Source: Astrocystis sublimbata (lineage: Eukaryota > Ascomycota > Sordariomycetes > Xylariales > Xylariaceae). Taken from it: 64,000 nt of DNA. The notes below the pieces were generated by a model. It ran no database searches, was not told the origin of the DNA, and was given only the letters and a program-made list of their open reading frames with translations. Made by a program: the position numbers and the translations under genes. Position 1 is the stretch's first letter. Each line of letters starts with the position of its first letter. The stretch covers positions 1-64,000 of the forward strand of contig JAJNNY010000001.1 in the NCBI GenBank assembly GCA_022453515.1, in the 5' to 3' direction. Shown piece after piece: positions 45,682 to 58,047 of this stretch.

Positions 45682-46363
45682 TGGGAGCGTCTTTAAACCA
45701 AGTGGGCTTTGGTGGGAGCGAGGCTGGGACCTAGGCCGGTAGAATGAATTCACGATTGATGGGATATGGTTATGGGTCGAAGAAATTGTTTTGGGAAAGA
45801 AAGTGAAGCAAACAGTCATGGTGGGGTTGCTCAGTCGTCGGATGGTTTTTTGGTACCTCACATGTTTCTCCATCCGCACCTACCCTACGCACTCTATTCA
45901 ACGCACCTTCCGTGTCGCCTCTTAACCTACAGTAGAAATATGGAGTATACCTCTATAGGTAAGTACCTATATGCAGGTATGCTTCTTCAATAGGTAGTTC
46001 ACAGAACAGAATGCAAGCTATCGAAACATTCATTCGATATTGTTCTATACAATCGTGGGTATCTTTGCGAGTATCAGCCTCATTCCAATGAGGCGACACA
46101 ACTTGTGTAATTCCTAACGCCAGACTTGGTCCTGATGATCTAAGCTATTGCCTTTTCCCCGTTAAACGCCAACGCTTGATATGCTATGCAATTTGGCTGC
46201 GTGAGCCACGTCCCTTTCTTTCCAAATTCTCTGCAACTCTTCCTTCCGTTGCTGTCTAGTAAGCCATGACATGACGTGCCATGATGCGAAGCAGCACGAA
46301 ACGACCCAGCCAAGGCACGCATGAGAATCCATATGCAAATGCGACATTGAAAAAACCAAAACC
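45682..46363. other. Convergent 3' intergenic region
   Basis: 3' ends of calpain (+) and Fta4 (-). No gene seen; several ccta/tagg stretches near 45940-45990. Confidence 0.5.
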
Positions 46364-47341
46364 TCACAGCTGGTCGAGTAGGTTCTCAACCTTGCCTCGT
46401 TCGAGAGAGTCGAGGTCTGTCGAATCTTGCTGTTCTTCCCCCTCGACTTCCGACGCGCTCCTCTTCTTATTCTTATTCTTGTTCTTGTTATTATTCTTGT
46501 CCCCGTTCTTGTCCGGAAGCTGCGCGACGCGCCCCGCGACACGGGCGAGAAGCAATCGCATCCTCTCTAGCTCGAGCTCGATCTCGCCGTTGCGCGTCAC
46601 CAAGTTGTCTTGTATCGTTGTTTTCGCGGCAGATTGGTTTTGGCTCTGAGAAAGGGAAGATGAGTCGGGAGATTCTTCAGCGGGGGACTCGAAGGGTGCG
46701 AGAAGCGCCGCCATGCGTCGGAGGCGGGTGACGCGCTCGAGTGCTTCTTGTCGTTTTGTCGAGAGTGTCGTCAAGGACTCTGTGAGCTCGGTGTAGCGGC
46801 GCGCTTCGGGCGGGTGGGATTCGGCTTCGCGCGGCTTGTGGAGGGCCCAGGTTGGGGGGAGGGAGGATATTGCTTCTTTGGTTGCTGCGGGAGGGGGTGT
46901 TAGTTGAGATGATTGAAAATAGTCGTAGCAGGCAGCTAGGGTATTGCTACCGAATGAATGCGACCGCATATGTGCAAATAGAGGCATGTGGGTTTGGAAC
47001 ATACTGTAATCAGTGCCGACACGCAGTCGCTCTCTGTCGCCGTCTGCCTCCTCATCGTCATCTGCTCCGCGCAGCGCACGCTGCGTCTCGGCGTAAAACA
47101 ACCCTTCGATCTGCTCAGCGACGAGACGCGAAGCCTGCGGCGCGTAGACGCGACGATTGTGCTGCGTCAGGATGTGGTTGAGCCGGTACATGGCGTCGTC
47201 GACGGCGCGGGCCGACACGCCATCTTCGGCGCGGTCGTTGGCTGCGCGCCAGGCGGGCGATGGCGCGAGAGACTGCGAGAGGTGCAGCGTCTGGGTCGTG
47301 AGGAAGGTTGATTTGTGCGCTATCAGCGTTGGGGGCGCCAT
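46364..47341 (-). CDS. fta4: Kinetochore (Sim4 complex) subunit Fta4
   Basis: Two exons, 47341-47005 and 46884-46364, give 285 residues. LIAHKSTFLTTQTLHLSQSL, then VDDAMYRLNHILTQHNRRVY and APQASRLVAEQIEGLFYAET, are the Fta4 family pattern (inner kinetochore, CENP-A-linked CCAN network at centromeres). The C-terminal half is helical with RLRRMAALLAPFE and a charged, Asn/Lys-rich tail from an attctt repeat (KNNNKNKNKNKKR). The 120-nt intron (GTATGT...GCAG) contains no stop codon and keeps the frame, so retention would add 40 residues. I chose the spliced form since those residues are unlike the flanking protein. The start MAPPTLIA was chosen over upstream ATG/other starts because it begins the conserved block. 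Confidence 0.85.
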   Translation of the reverse strand: MAPPTLIAHKSTFLTTQTLHLSQSLAPSPAWRAANDRAEDGVSARAVDDAMYRLNHILTQHNRRVYAPQASRLVAEQIEGLFYAETQRALRGADDDEEADGDRERLRVGTDYSMFQTHMPLFAHMRSHSFGSNTLAACYDYFQSSQLTPPPAATKEAISSLPPTWALHKPREAESHPPEARRYTELTESLTTLSTKRQEALERVTRLRRMAALLAPFESPAEESPDSSSLSQSQNQSAAKTTIQDNLVTRNGEIELELERMRLLLARVAGRVAQLPDKNGDKNNNKNKNKNKKRSASEVEGEEQQDSTDLDSLERGKVENLLDQL

Positions 47342-48506
47342 GTTTTTGGATTGGTGCTTGGGGTGGATGGTGATGTCCAATTAGACTGGTTCTCAATGTG
47401 GTTCAGGGATTGAAGTTGGGCGCGTTGGGAAGCGATGGTTGTATTAGGTAGACATTGGGCATTTGTCGAGATATTCAAGTCGCTAGGTAGATGGAATACA
47501 AATTTAAAAGTAGGTAAGTACGTCATTGCCTTTTGGTGATTCAAATATCTAGAATCTAAATACAGCATGTCTCAGACACGCTTTGCATGTCGGATCGAAC
47601 CGCCCCCCGCATTTCGTCCCTCTGAGCTGGCACGCGGGGTGCAAATTGGGGGTGCCTGGGGTTAGTGGATGAGCTTAGTTCCAGGGACCAACAGAACAAT
47701 GGGAAGCACAAGTCAATTCATTTTGATTTTGTTCATAATTATATAAGGCATCTATTCCTTCTTCACATATGAATATGATTAGGAAAACAAGAGATTGAAA
47801 CAGCTATGTAGCTACCACTATTAACACAATTGATTACCTAGGTATTAGTTCAAGGTTGGCCCATCAAATTGAAAAAGTTGGATTTGGTAGCCTGTTGTAG
47901 ATTCTCTCCCCTGTTTTCTCTAAACCAGGTTCATGATGAAAAACCCAGTGCTGGGCGAGTAATCACCCTCGTATTCACATAGAAGAGTCAGCTCTAGACA
48001 GTACTCTTTGCCACTAACTAAATTTAGTCTGATATTACGGCCGACAAGCTCGACAAGGCGTCTATATGAATGAAGGGAGGATCGGATCTGCATCATATCA
48101 TTGGTTTCAGCTCATATCGCCAATTCAGCTGTGCGGTACCCATAAACAATCCCGCCACCGGGTTTCACTGAAACCCAAGATTTCTAATGGCTGACCCGTA
48201 TTCGAATTTCAGCAAATGAACAACCCGCTACATTCCGCTAGCTATGATCATAATGACAAGCCTGATGAAAACTGACACGTGTGAAGAAATAGTCAATTGC
48301 CCCTGAGCCTGAACAGAGAAAGAGAATCTTGCACAAGTCGGGACTCGCATGTTCTAAAATGTGATGAATAGATTCGATCCGTCGGGCGCCGGGGAACAGG
48401 GAGGGGTATTCCGGTACGGACAAGCCAAGAGTATTATGATCGTTGTTCTTTTTTAGTTCTTTTCCTTCTAAGACATCCCTGCACCTCTGTAAGCAAATGT
48501 ATCAGA
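47342..48506. other. Gene-free accessory spacer
   Basis: AT-rich in parts, no supported gene. Contains the palindrome TACCTAGGTA at 47835-47844. Bases 47570-47660 are GC-rich, as in an Fta4 upstream CpG-like block. Confidence 0.45.
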
Positions 48507-48830
48507 CTACCTAGGTACAGTGAATCGAGAAGTTTCTGGTTGAATACAATGCATTGGATTAGAGTGGCTATGCTTCCAACCTTGCCGAGGGAACCCTTGT
48601 GTCAATATATCTTGACCAGAGGTAACCAACGGTGACGAGGATAGCAGCTCGTGGTAGCAGTGGGTGAGATGACCATACCCCATGCAGACCATGCATCCAA
48701 GCATGTCATTAGATGGATAATAGCTCGTGCAATGCTTTGGCCAAGAGGCGTTCATAGAGCTTCTGATTGGATCCTCCCAAACGAGAAGAAGCAATGCAAT
48801 GCAACAAATCACCTTCACACGACGGGACAT
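48507..48830 (-). CDS. Possible small secreted cysteine-containing protein
   Basis: 107 residues. MSRRVKVICCIALLLLVWED has a basic start and a hydrophobic core, plausible as a signal peptide; the mature part has five Cys (KHCT, LGCMVCMG, THCY, MHCI) and many His, Ser and Pro. About 25 bases upstream of the ATG lies tatata (agtatatagctg), a plausible TATA box. Against it: there is no family, the odd Cys number, a His/Ser-rich end, and the stop codon next to the TACCTAGGTA palindrome (48508-48517). I give it as a candidate only. Confidence 0.3.
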   Translation of the reverse strand: MSRRVKVICCIALLLLVWEDPIRSSMNASWPKHCTSYYPSNDMLGCMVCMGYGHLTHCYHELLSSSPLVTSGQDILTQGFPRQGWKHSHSNPMHCIQPETSRFTVPR

Positions 48831-49494
48831 GATGGTGTCTATCAGCTATATACTTAGTCTGCACTTAGCGCGATCTCCAATTTTTCGGGTCAGCGAACGG
48901 TAATAATCACATGCTGAAAACAGGGGGAAAGATGAGAAACTTTTCAAGTGTGATATTCTGCGACCAAAGCTACATTCATCGCCGTGAGTACACGTAGGAT
49001 GATTGCAGTTTGCTGGAGGTCGGCTCGGGAAAAGGAGCATGCGTAAGACGTAAAACGCGTATGAAATCCCCAATGTCTCGTCGATTTTTTGCAACCCATG
49101 TGCTTTTGTCTGGTCTCAATATACCACCAATGGACGTATTTCAGCAAACTATTCCTAACCTGTCACTGCTTTTTTGAAATTTTGTTTTATGAACAAAAGG
49201 AAACACATGTTAAGGGGTGGGATATGTCAAGGGAAGGAAACAACGCCTCTTCATGGGAGCCTACAGCAATCGAGCCAATAGAACGTCAGTAGTTGCATTG
49301 GCTGTCAGGAATACAGCTGATTTACAAATGATTACACCACGTCATGGGGCAGGGAGAACGTGGCCAATTCAACATGTGAAATTTTCTTTGCCTCCTTGCC
49401 ACAACACATCTCATCCGAAATCATCGCCCAAATTTCATGAACCGAAAATAACGACAGTGGTACCAATACTCTCGCAACAATCAACACAAGTACC
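48831..49494. other. Intergenic, no supported gene
   Basis: Frames at 48846-49498 are short and carry no domain-like text. The last 100 bases are the promoter and leader of the gene at 49495 (cacaagtaccATG). Confidence 0.45.
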
Positions 49495-51675
49495 ATGAAG
49501 AACACAAGATCAAGGGACAGCAATAATATGGGCGATGGACTGGATCACGGCAGACTGTCCAAGGAGACATGCGTTCAAACCACCCAAGAAAGCGCAGGGA
49601 ATACTGGGGGCATTGGGAGCACTTTCGTGAAATCAGAGACGTCAAGTTCGAAGAGGAAGGGCTTGCTGATGCTTATGGCTCATCTTGCCGGGGCTTTTAC
49701 GCAACTAAGGCCACATTGCTCGGAGTCTTCGTCCCTTTCCGCCCGCTTTAGCAGCGACATCGATGAATGGTCCGATGATAAGCTTCAAAGCGGCTCCATA
49801 ACTTTGCAGAAAACCCACGCCGCCGCCATTCAAAACACGCCCAGCATCACGACAATACAGATATTTTGGATAAAGACTGAATTGGGTGAACACGCAAGTA
49901 ACGGCCTGGGAAATTCGAACGTCACAAGTCACTGCGATGCTCCGGCCAACAAATCAGGCTCTTCTGACTGGATTGAGCCATTTGTTGACTCATATGCACT
50001 AACATTGGAATATCATACCGGATCTGAAAATCACACTTCTGATTTTGTTGAAGAAAGTTCTGCCCCCAACGAGACTGTTACGAGCATCCATGGTGACCTT
50101 ATCCACGGAAATGGAAGAACAGAGCCCGAGACCAATTGGATCATGCACGTCTCCCAACCATGCGGACGAGCAACTTGGTGGAGCAGTACACCTATATGCG
50201 TCAATACCTTAGTGTCATATGGGTATGATTCGTGGCGCAACACGACTCTCGTGTCCGTACAATTGAGAGCCTCGAGATCAATTTTTCATCTCAGTTTCGA
50301 GGGTTTCGATAGTTGTGCGCTTCATGACATTGCGGAGGAAAATACGAACCAAAAAGCCACTCAATTTGGGCGGAAATTGGGTTTGAAAGCGAGTTGCAAT
50401 TATATGATCAGGGAGGAGGGCGCAATAGAACGGAAAAGCACGTCAAATCAACAACTAAGACCGAAAGGTGTGCCAGCTCGAGTGGAAGCACCCGTGGATC
50501 CAGCAATTCAAAGCCACACAGAAACTTCAGAAACCCAATTCTGGAGCAGAATAAGGGAGCAACTCAAGAACTCAAACGTCGAAAGCAAACACGCCGAAGA
50601 AAGAACCATTGCGAGGAGCGCTTCAGCGAAAAAGACGAGCCTTGTAGTCCACGACACTGGCGGGTTCGCCTGTCCGTTCTATAAGATGTATCCGTGGAAA
50701 TTCGATCACTGCCTTACTTATAAGCTGTCAAAGATGAGCTACGTGAAGCAACACCTATTGCGTTACCACGACACATTAAATTGCGATTACCCAAAGGACA
50801 AGCACGCTCCTAGCAATGATTCGAAAGAAGCTGCCCATGCCAGTCATGACTATCAAAACCGGGACATGACGGCCAAGCAAAAACGCGATATCAAACGTAT
50901 AGCCGAGCGAAAGTTCACAGGTGAAGAGAGATGGTATATGGTTTGGTCCATCCTGTTCCCTGGTGCCAAGAAGCCTCACACTCCGTATGTGCAGGGCCGT
51001 TATGATGCAGAAGTGTTGTCTTCCATCCAAGGAATTGACGCGGACTCCAAATCAAGGATGATGGACGAAGCTCTACGCCGGGCAGTGAAGAACGGTCATG
51101 CGTCTCATGAGTTATTCGATGCTTTGATAGAGCGAATAAAGCATCACGTATGGATACAATCTTTTGCGCCAGGTCCATCATTCCATTCCGAAAGCAGCCT
51201 TCAAGCCGAGGCCGAGAATAGGCCAGATGGTCGTGAATACCACTGGGTGAGGGATTTGAGCACAGACAACGAAGATAGATCTTCGTTTTCTCCCACCTGG
51301 AGTGATGGTTACCCCCCTGCTGTCTCAAGCAGCTCGAACACTATGGACTATCAGCAGGATATTGTATCCATGGAGAATCCGTCGGACGTCTCATCAAGCA
51401 CGCCCAAGCCACATACCATGCCCTCCATCTATGACGATTTCAGCTCAATCGACACCCATACACTGGGCTTATGGTCACATGGTGCGGTAGAGCGTCATGA
51501 AATTGACTGGCCAGCTTTATACTCGGGAGACCATCTATTCGAGTCCGAACACCAACATTTGACTGATCCCAACGGCGATAAGCTCATGAGTGACAACATC
51601 TTCACTGACGATGAACTATATTTGTCCAATGATCAATTCACTGAGGGTGTACAAAACTCCAGCGATCATGCGTAG
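49495..51675 (+). CDS. Fungal protein with degenerate C2H2-like motif
   Basis: A single open frame of 726 residues. Residues 393-430 read CPFYKMYPWKFDHC, then LSKMSYVKQHLLRYHDTLNC: the CPFYK...C...VKQHL.R.H pattern of a fungal-specific zinc-finger-like region, where the usual Cys/His spacing is loose. It is followed by EERWYMVWSILFPGAKKPHT and PYVQGRYDAEVLSSI, a conserved extension often paired with that motif. The first 380 residues and the acidic Ser/Asp-rich tail (SSSNTMDYQQD and similar) look disordered, with a Met-rich hydrophobic stretch near residues 58-75. Such proteins have no agreed function; DNA or protein binding is inference. No intron is evident. It lies in the same accessory region as the HET gene at 63181. 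Confidence 0.7.
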   Translation: MKNTRSRDSNNMGDGLDHGRLSKETCVQTTQESAGNTGGIGSTFVKSETSSSKRKGLLMLMAHLAGAFTQLRPHCSESSSLSARFSSDIDEWSDDKLQSGSITLQKTHAAAIQNTPSITTIQIFWIKTELGEHASNGLGNSNVTSHCDAPANKSGSSDWIEPFVDSYALTLEYHTGSENHTSDFVEESSAPNETVTSIHGDLIHGNGRTEPETNWIMHVSQPCGRATWWSSTPICVNTLVSYGYDSWRNTTLVSVQLRASRSIFHLSFEGFDSCALHDIAEENTNQKATQFGRKLGLKASCNYMIREEGAIERKSTSNQQLRPKGVPARVEAPVDPAIQSHTETSETQFWSRIREQLKNSNVESKHAEERTIARSASAKKTSLVVHDTGGFACPFYKMYPWKFDHCLTYKLSKMSYVKQHLLRYHDTLNCDYPKDKHAPSNDSKEAAHASHDYQNRDMTAKQKRDIKRIAERKFTGEERWYMVWSILFPGAKKPHTPYVQGRYDAEVLSSIQGIDADSKSRMMDEALRRAVKNGHASHELFDALIERIKHHVWIQSFAPGPSFHSESSLQAEAENRPDGREYHWVRDLSTDNEDRSSFSPTWSDGYPPAVSSSSNTMDYQQDIVSMENPSDVSSSTPKPHTMPSIYDDFSSIDTHTLGLWSHGAVERHEIDWPALYSGDHLFESEHQHLTDPNGDKLMSDNIFTDDELYLSNDQFTEGVQNSSDHA

Positions 51676-52809
51676 CTTATGGGTTTACAACGCGGTCAGA
51701 TCGATAACTGAAAAAACACTTCACAGAGCCAGACAGAAGAGAACCGAGGCTAGTGGGTTGTACATAGCATCAAGTATGGATTGGGAGGCAAGTCATAGAT
51801 TACAGTCATTATAGCGTTAGAAGTGGTCGGGCAGGCGCCTTGGCGTTTTTTTATTAGACTGATCCGGACGTCAATTTTCACAATATACATACCCTAAAAG
51901 GGATATGGTTGACCTCTCCGAAGAATGTTCATTCAATTCAAAATGATCATGATACGCCGCTTCATCCTATTTGAAATAATTCGTAATGAACACCATGGTG
52001 ACTGTTGCGGGAAAGTAAATCACCACTTGATGAACTTCTTACATATTCTCAAATTTCCCGTTACACCAAGGGAAGTTCAATCTGGTCTAGATCGAACTCC
52101 GACCAGAAGACACAAAGCTAGCCTTGTTTTCGAGCTTGTGCATGGGTAATCAAGCCTCGTTACGACGTTTTTTACTTGGCAGGCAGCTTTGTGTGAGAAC
52201 TGCATTTACGCCAGGCTGACCATGATTCAGATCATCCCCCGCAAACTCATGCCGATTCCAAAATCTGCCTATCTCTACAGTTATGGTTATATTGGGTGTT
52301 TGTAAGAAAAGGAAAATGACGTGGATGGTTGTGCATGTGCGCGATAAGGTATACCGAGAATGAGAATGGGAGTCTGCGACGTAAGCATGCAAGTCGCGAC
52401 CGAGGCATCGTTTTGAATGGAGAGAGCATATCAAGTGCAATATAAGCGACTATCGGAAAAGGCACTTTCGATCCTACCGGTATGCGAGCACTGCTGCTTT
52501 TGCGGCAGGCTGGGCTGAGCCTGGTGCCACATCACTCACACTGATCCCGTGAGCGGAAGTTGTGGCTTGCATCTTCTGTACTTGCTGACCCAATAACGAC
52601 CACAAACGCGGGGAAAATCACATCTGTAATATGTAGTCCGACTATATTGTTTCGCCCTGCAGTTTATGTGCCCGAGTTGTACTCGGATTATGCCTGGTGC
52701 GGCTCTGCTCCGATGCGTGTAAGTACATTTAGTGGGCAACCTCCATGTGTCTGATGTGAGAACGTCCATACCGACTTCTTAGACTAGTCTTAAATTCCTG
52801 TTACGAAGT
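51676..52809. other. Intergenic, no supported gene
   Basis: Mostly AT-rich. A short plus-strand frame at 52560-52754 begins MWLASSVLADPITTT but has no further support. Confidence 0.45.
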
Positions 52810-54003
52810 ATGCCTGAGGCAGCCAATCCAGTACCGAAAGATCCAGGTTTCGCGGAGGCTGGTGGCTATACGAGGTTGGCTGAGTACATGGGTCAACATT
52901 CCCAGCTCGCTATCTTCCGGAGATTTGGCACCTTGACTAATGCGAGCTTGTTGTACCTTCAAGCCGAGATTACAGAGCTTGAGCATGAATTGAAATACGT
53001 TCAGGCGCAGGACTGCCAGTCGGACGATGATGTTCGAAAGGAATATGAACGGTCATGGTATCGACTATCCAGGTCAGCTAGCCTTGAAGAAGGGAGCGAG
53101 GAACGAGAACAGTACGAACTCATTATGAAGCTTCGCGAGCTCATAGCCCAATACCGTACGTCCCGATAGCTCCGTCAACATACGTCCTATATCTTATCCA
53201 TTTCTGATCTGTTGGTGTCATCTCGTTCAGGCCCTTCTCCTGAAAAACATCGTACCTGACCTTTTACAGATCAAGCACTATATTTTCACGGTAAAGCCCT
53301 CGAGCTTCCGAGTCCACATGTGAAGATATTTGGGGACTTGCGCGAATGGATTGTACGTCCGACAATGGGCTTCATCCATATCGTGAGTAAGGACTGGCGA
53401 ACGTGGGAACAATGCGATGACCTGATCACATTCGAGAAATCGACAATGGATCGATTCACTTCGCTGCTGACGTATACTATCGTCGACATCTACCACAGTC
53501 TCATCGGAAGACACATTCATGTATGAACATGAAGTTATTAAAGCTGCCTCATACCCAACCTTGCTCTTTACCATGTTTTAGCCTTATCGGGGTGATACTA
53601 TGACTAATACAAGATAAAATAGCGAGCAAGGAAGAGCACGATTCTTCCACTGAACTACAGGGATCACCGCCATACAGTAACATATTCCCATAAGTCCATT
53701 TCCCGGTTTACTCAAGCTTTTACCGTGTTGATTGCTTCGACGTTGCCAATCGCCGCTATTGTCGTCCTCTATAGTGTGCACGACATGGTCACGCGAATCG
53801 GTATCATTGCCGCTTCGACAGGGCTTTTCTCGACATCGATGAGCTTGCTCACAATGGCGTCGCTCCAAGAGATCTTTGCCGCAACCGCAGCGTAAGCTCA
53901 TCCACTACTCTACGATTATTTTGTGTCTATGACTAACTTCCAGGGTAGCTATGCAGCAGTTCTTGTTGTGTTCCTTGGCACTACAGATAATGCAGGGTCA
54001 TGA
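52810..54003 (+). CDS. DUF6594 membrane protein
   Basis: Four exons, 52810-53155, 53270-53520, 53623-53891 and 53949-54003, sum to 921 nt, 306 residues. N-terminal soluble part: GGYTRLAEYMGQHSQLAIFR, then LLYLQAEITELEHELKYVQ (coiled-coil), both hallmarks of DUF6594. After RPTMGFIHI, exon 3 has STILPLNYRDHRHT and two hydrophobic helices, AFTVLIASTLPIAAIVVLYS and IGIIAASTGLFSTSMSLLTM. Exon 4 adds AYAAVLVVFLG, the third helix end. Intron 2 has a good branch point (ctaat) and AATAG acceptor. The proteins are three-helix fungal membrane proteins of unknown function, common in accessory genome regions near HET genes. No visible lesion. Confidence 0.85.
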
Positions 54004-57000
54004 AAGGGTGACAATGTTGTGGGATTTTCAATGTTTGACTTGCTGCGGATATGCTTAGTTGCAGTTACAGAAGCTTTACAAGGGCTCCAGCTTTCTGTTC
54101 GGCGGCACGTGAGATTGGCAATGAGCCTGTGGGGAGAGATTGTTTACGATATCTGACACTCTTTTTTCAATTGATAAGGATTCGGCCAATATGAAAGTTG
54201 AAAGTTGAAAGTTTTTTCACCCTCATTTTGGCGCAACGTGCGCATATACATTAGTTAGGCTGTTTATGATGAGCTACTTATATTCCTTTCGCAGTTGTTT
54301 TCAGGCGATTTGAAATCACGTACAACTACATTTCACTGAGGTCCTCACTAGACACGGTCAATATTGAGGTTTCAGGTTCTACCTCTCTCTGTTGAACGGC
54401 AATTAATATGTCAACTGGTCGCTACGTATCGGGGTCCCATCATTTACTTGAGCAGGTAGAGCTCACTTATCTCAAACAGTATCATAATAGTCAGTCAACT
54501 CGAGTGCAATCAGATGCATGCCTTAAATCGTTTTTATTTGTAATTGAAATAGAAACAGTCATCCCCAACATAATAATATCACTTCCGAGGTGCGGCCGCA
54601 CGTATGTTAAGAGCTACAAGATTAACTGCATGGGATTATGGATGTGTGGTTGATCATAGAATATGCTATATCAATGGCGAAGCCGCTTTAAATGCAACGA
54701 CGATAATTCAGCTATTAAGTACGCAGAAGGCTTTATTGCTGTGTGATGATTGGACCAGTGTTGCGATGATAAGACACTGAAGTCGGGCGCGCCGGGCGTC
54801 GGAGTTGGGGCTGCGACCCTGCCCGCAATTGTAACCCCAACGCTGCCCTCACGAAAGGGGACTTCATTCTGCAGCGTTCATCTCCGATCATTTGAATCAT
54901 TTGCAAAAGAGGTAGGGCGGCAGGCTGCATCTCGAACCCATTGCCACCGTCAATCTTCTATTCTGCTCCTGTACGCACGTTGTGATGCATTTATTCGAGT
55001 CCTATGGAGACTTGCTTCAACCTGGCTAGCGCTCTGTTCCCGCGATCTCTTTTTTCGGGCGCTTTCGCCTCTTGACTGGAAATTGCACAACATATGAAAT
55101 GTATCATCATTCACTAGAATGGCAAACTCGCGGGTTGCTGCTGTTGCGAGGTCGGAAATGCGAGGTAGTAACCATCGTTGCGATTGACATTGTTAAGGAG
55201 CCTGTCCGATTGGAGTCATGTGGCGTGGCTAAATATAGTAAGATCACAAATGTGAGGAGGCGTCTTATTGAGAGTTTGGCGTTGCTTCTGGGAATGCATA
55301 TTCACTCTATGAACGGCAATTTCAATTTTCAAGAATTTATCTCATTTCAAAAATACTTTCATGTTGTTTGTTGTGGCACTCCGGATTGCCGTCAGAATTG
55401 AGACTACAGCCCCCGAACAAAGTCGATCCCACCCCATAAAGACTTCGGGATCCACGCCGTGAGTAAATATAAGCCATACGCAAAGACTTCCTGTAATGAT
55501 TGTTGACGAATATTTCAGGACTTGTCGAATGTTACGGTCGCCGTCAATCCCCCAATGGGTCAGTCTAGGTAGCATGCTGCTCCAACGCGTTCAATCTGGC
55601 GGCATACCAATACAGCGATTATTCGATTGGCGAAGCCCCTGAATGACCTCAGGGACTTTTGGGAGGGACGTTCCACAGTCGCATGCGAATAGCCGAAACA
55701 CTGGGTTGAAAACGGTGAAGAGGGTCGCACGGGACGCCCTAAAAGAGTGTTTGCTTGAACAGTGACTGCGAGCAAACGGCGAGAGAGAGGAGAGGGCACA
55801 ATTGTGCTCAGGTATCATTTTGAGCTCGATTTGCCATTTGAAAATCGGATTGCCACCTATCTAGGCACCCTTCGACACTCTAGGTATGTCAATACGTGCC
55901 CTATTCACAATCGAGCTACGCTAGAGAGATCGCGCCAAACAAGGTTTGGATTCCCTTGCAGGACAAGGGGGACCTTGTATGCGCTAAAACCTCCAAGTCG
56001 TGATCGTGAGAGCAGCGAGATCGCCTAGAGGTTCTTCTGTTAGTTATCTCTCACAAATAGTCAAATCAATGGATGGTGATTCGGACATCCAAGTCACTGG
56101 AGCTTCATACATGCTCTTTCTCAATTCCCTCTTGCCCAATCTCAATATCTATGAGTCAAAACTCACGATCCTTGGCACGCTTGGGGCAGCAGTATGGACC
56201 GTCTTTTCCAGGGTTAGGCAGCTTGAGGGGCACTACTCGTGCCTAATACATGGCACAAGCTCCAACCACCCCACAAGTTTTCACGGGCTATTTGAGAACA
56301 TGTCTCGGTAGTCGCAAATGCTCGTAACGGGGTCCTTTGGCAGTGGAGCAATCTCATCCCTTGCCTTCCCGAGTACCCCAGTCAGTCCGTTACCTTATTT
56401 GAACGACACTTCCCTGCTTCTGAGCATGATGGTAAACCATTCTCCTTGAGCACCATTGCTTCGGCTTCCTGCCCTTGCTACCCCGGACATTGATGTTCTA
56501 GATTTGAAAATCTCGGGTTGGGATACCATCGAAGGTCTTCACTCTCTAGAATCCGGCGAATTCAAATAACATCAGTAACTTCCCCTCACTGATGCTACTG
56601 ATGCTGTCGTCATTCACAGGTGAGTGGATACATTACAATTCTGCCTCTGGCACTCCATCAAGACGGCTGACCACCTGGCTGACTGACTCGCAGTGTCCAA
56701 ATCCATGCAGGATGTACTGCCTACTAGAGTCCCTACTTTCTCAGTGGGGACTAAATGCGGGCGGCAAGTTGAGCTGGCAACAGTGCCCTTTTGACTTGAG
56801 GTCAAGGTTCGAGCCTCATATCTCATTATGTTGGTGGACGATGCCCCCGAATGTGGGCGAGCTCGAACTTGGTTGTGGCGAGGGCACCTGAGCCCAAGGT
56901 TGTCATCAGCTTGGTAGTCCCTACTGAGAGGCGGTTCGCTCACACCTGAACAAATGAGCACACAAAGGAAGCATGATCTGTATCCATGACTGTAAACAAC

Positions 57001-58047
57001 ACTTTGATTCATACACAGTCAACCGGCCGAGAGATGATTGGCTTACATCCGGTGAACCACTTCGTCCCTCTGGCAGTCTGTGCCCCTGATCTGCAGCTTA
57101 TTCAGGCCGTCATCATCGATATGCATCGTTGGGGCTGAGTCCTACCAATTACGAGATCGCCTTAGTCAGCCCACATACCTCAGTTGACGTCGTGCAGGGG
57201 CCTGGGAGTCTTCTCGCTGCCTTGCCTGTTGTTCTTGATCAGCGCGAATATTAAAGTATAATATGATGGCTGTTCGACCCTTCCATAACTTGCCGATCAT
57301 CTCAACACTAGTCCGCCCCTTACGAGTCCCTAAGATCATGCAAGACCCATCTCCCCAAACAGCATGACAGCATCCCTTATTCCCCGTGGACGCCCATATG
57401 GTTTTGTCTCTATCTCATACATTGTTTGCGGACCACCAAGAACAGGACTCGCCCACGAGATGTCACCGATGATGTTTCGACATGGTCCCACGCTTCGTCC
57501 ACCCTGGGACAAAGCAACGAACATAACATTACGCAATGTGAAGACAGTGAGTATGGTTTATTCATTGCTGATATTCATCGTTGTTGAACTTTTGCTATCA
57601 ATCCAGGCCACCGACCAGCGGGACCGATCTCTTTCATCACCAGTCTTGCAAGCAACAGAAGTCGGAGTGAAAAAGGGGGGCGTGGTGTCAAGTCCAGCCA
57701 AAGTGGTCCGTACCACTGCTAGTCATGTGTCCAGGGGTGACAACAATTCCCCCTGCAATGGCACGCAATCACCATCGTCCCTGCTATCGCCATGGAGCAA
57801 CACCCGACAACTCCCTATGTCACCTGATGATGATGTGAAGACGATCGAAAGAGCGATGAGTGGGGTGGGGTACAGGATGTTGTTGAAGACATGGACTGTC
57901 AATAGCGAGGCAGGCAGTGGCGGCAACCGAGGATGTTATGTTTTGCACAGGTATCACGGGTGCGGCTAGACACTCGGGTCAGTTCATGTTCAACGACAGA
58001 GAGGATGGAAACGTATCATCGAATGGGTGGCGACGATATACACGTAC
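54004..58047. other. Gene desert of the accessory region
   Basis: I see short frames but no gene with recognisable structure. A frame at 56040-56311 (MDGDSDIQVTG...) has a hydrophobic stretch (YMLFLNSLLPNLNIY), and 57364-57969 is open for 201 codons with no domain text. Bases 54194-54215 hold three tandem copies of tgaaagt. No intact transposon is seen. Confidence 0.4.

Noticed and set aside
56040..56311. Short plus-strand frame with a hydrophobic run (MDGDSDIQVTG...)
   Set aside because: I considered an eroded AAA/BCS1-like N-terminus, but no downstream nucleotide-binding motif is found.
56800..56830. Possible tRNA (GGTTCGAGCC)
   Set aside because: Matches the B box closely, but neighbouring bases do not form a 5-bp T-stem or cloverleaf.
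57364..57969. 201-codon plus-strand frame
   Set aside because: Low-complexity, no domain-like blocks. On the other strand there is equally weak text, so I cannot support a gene.
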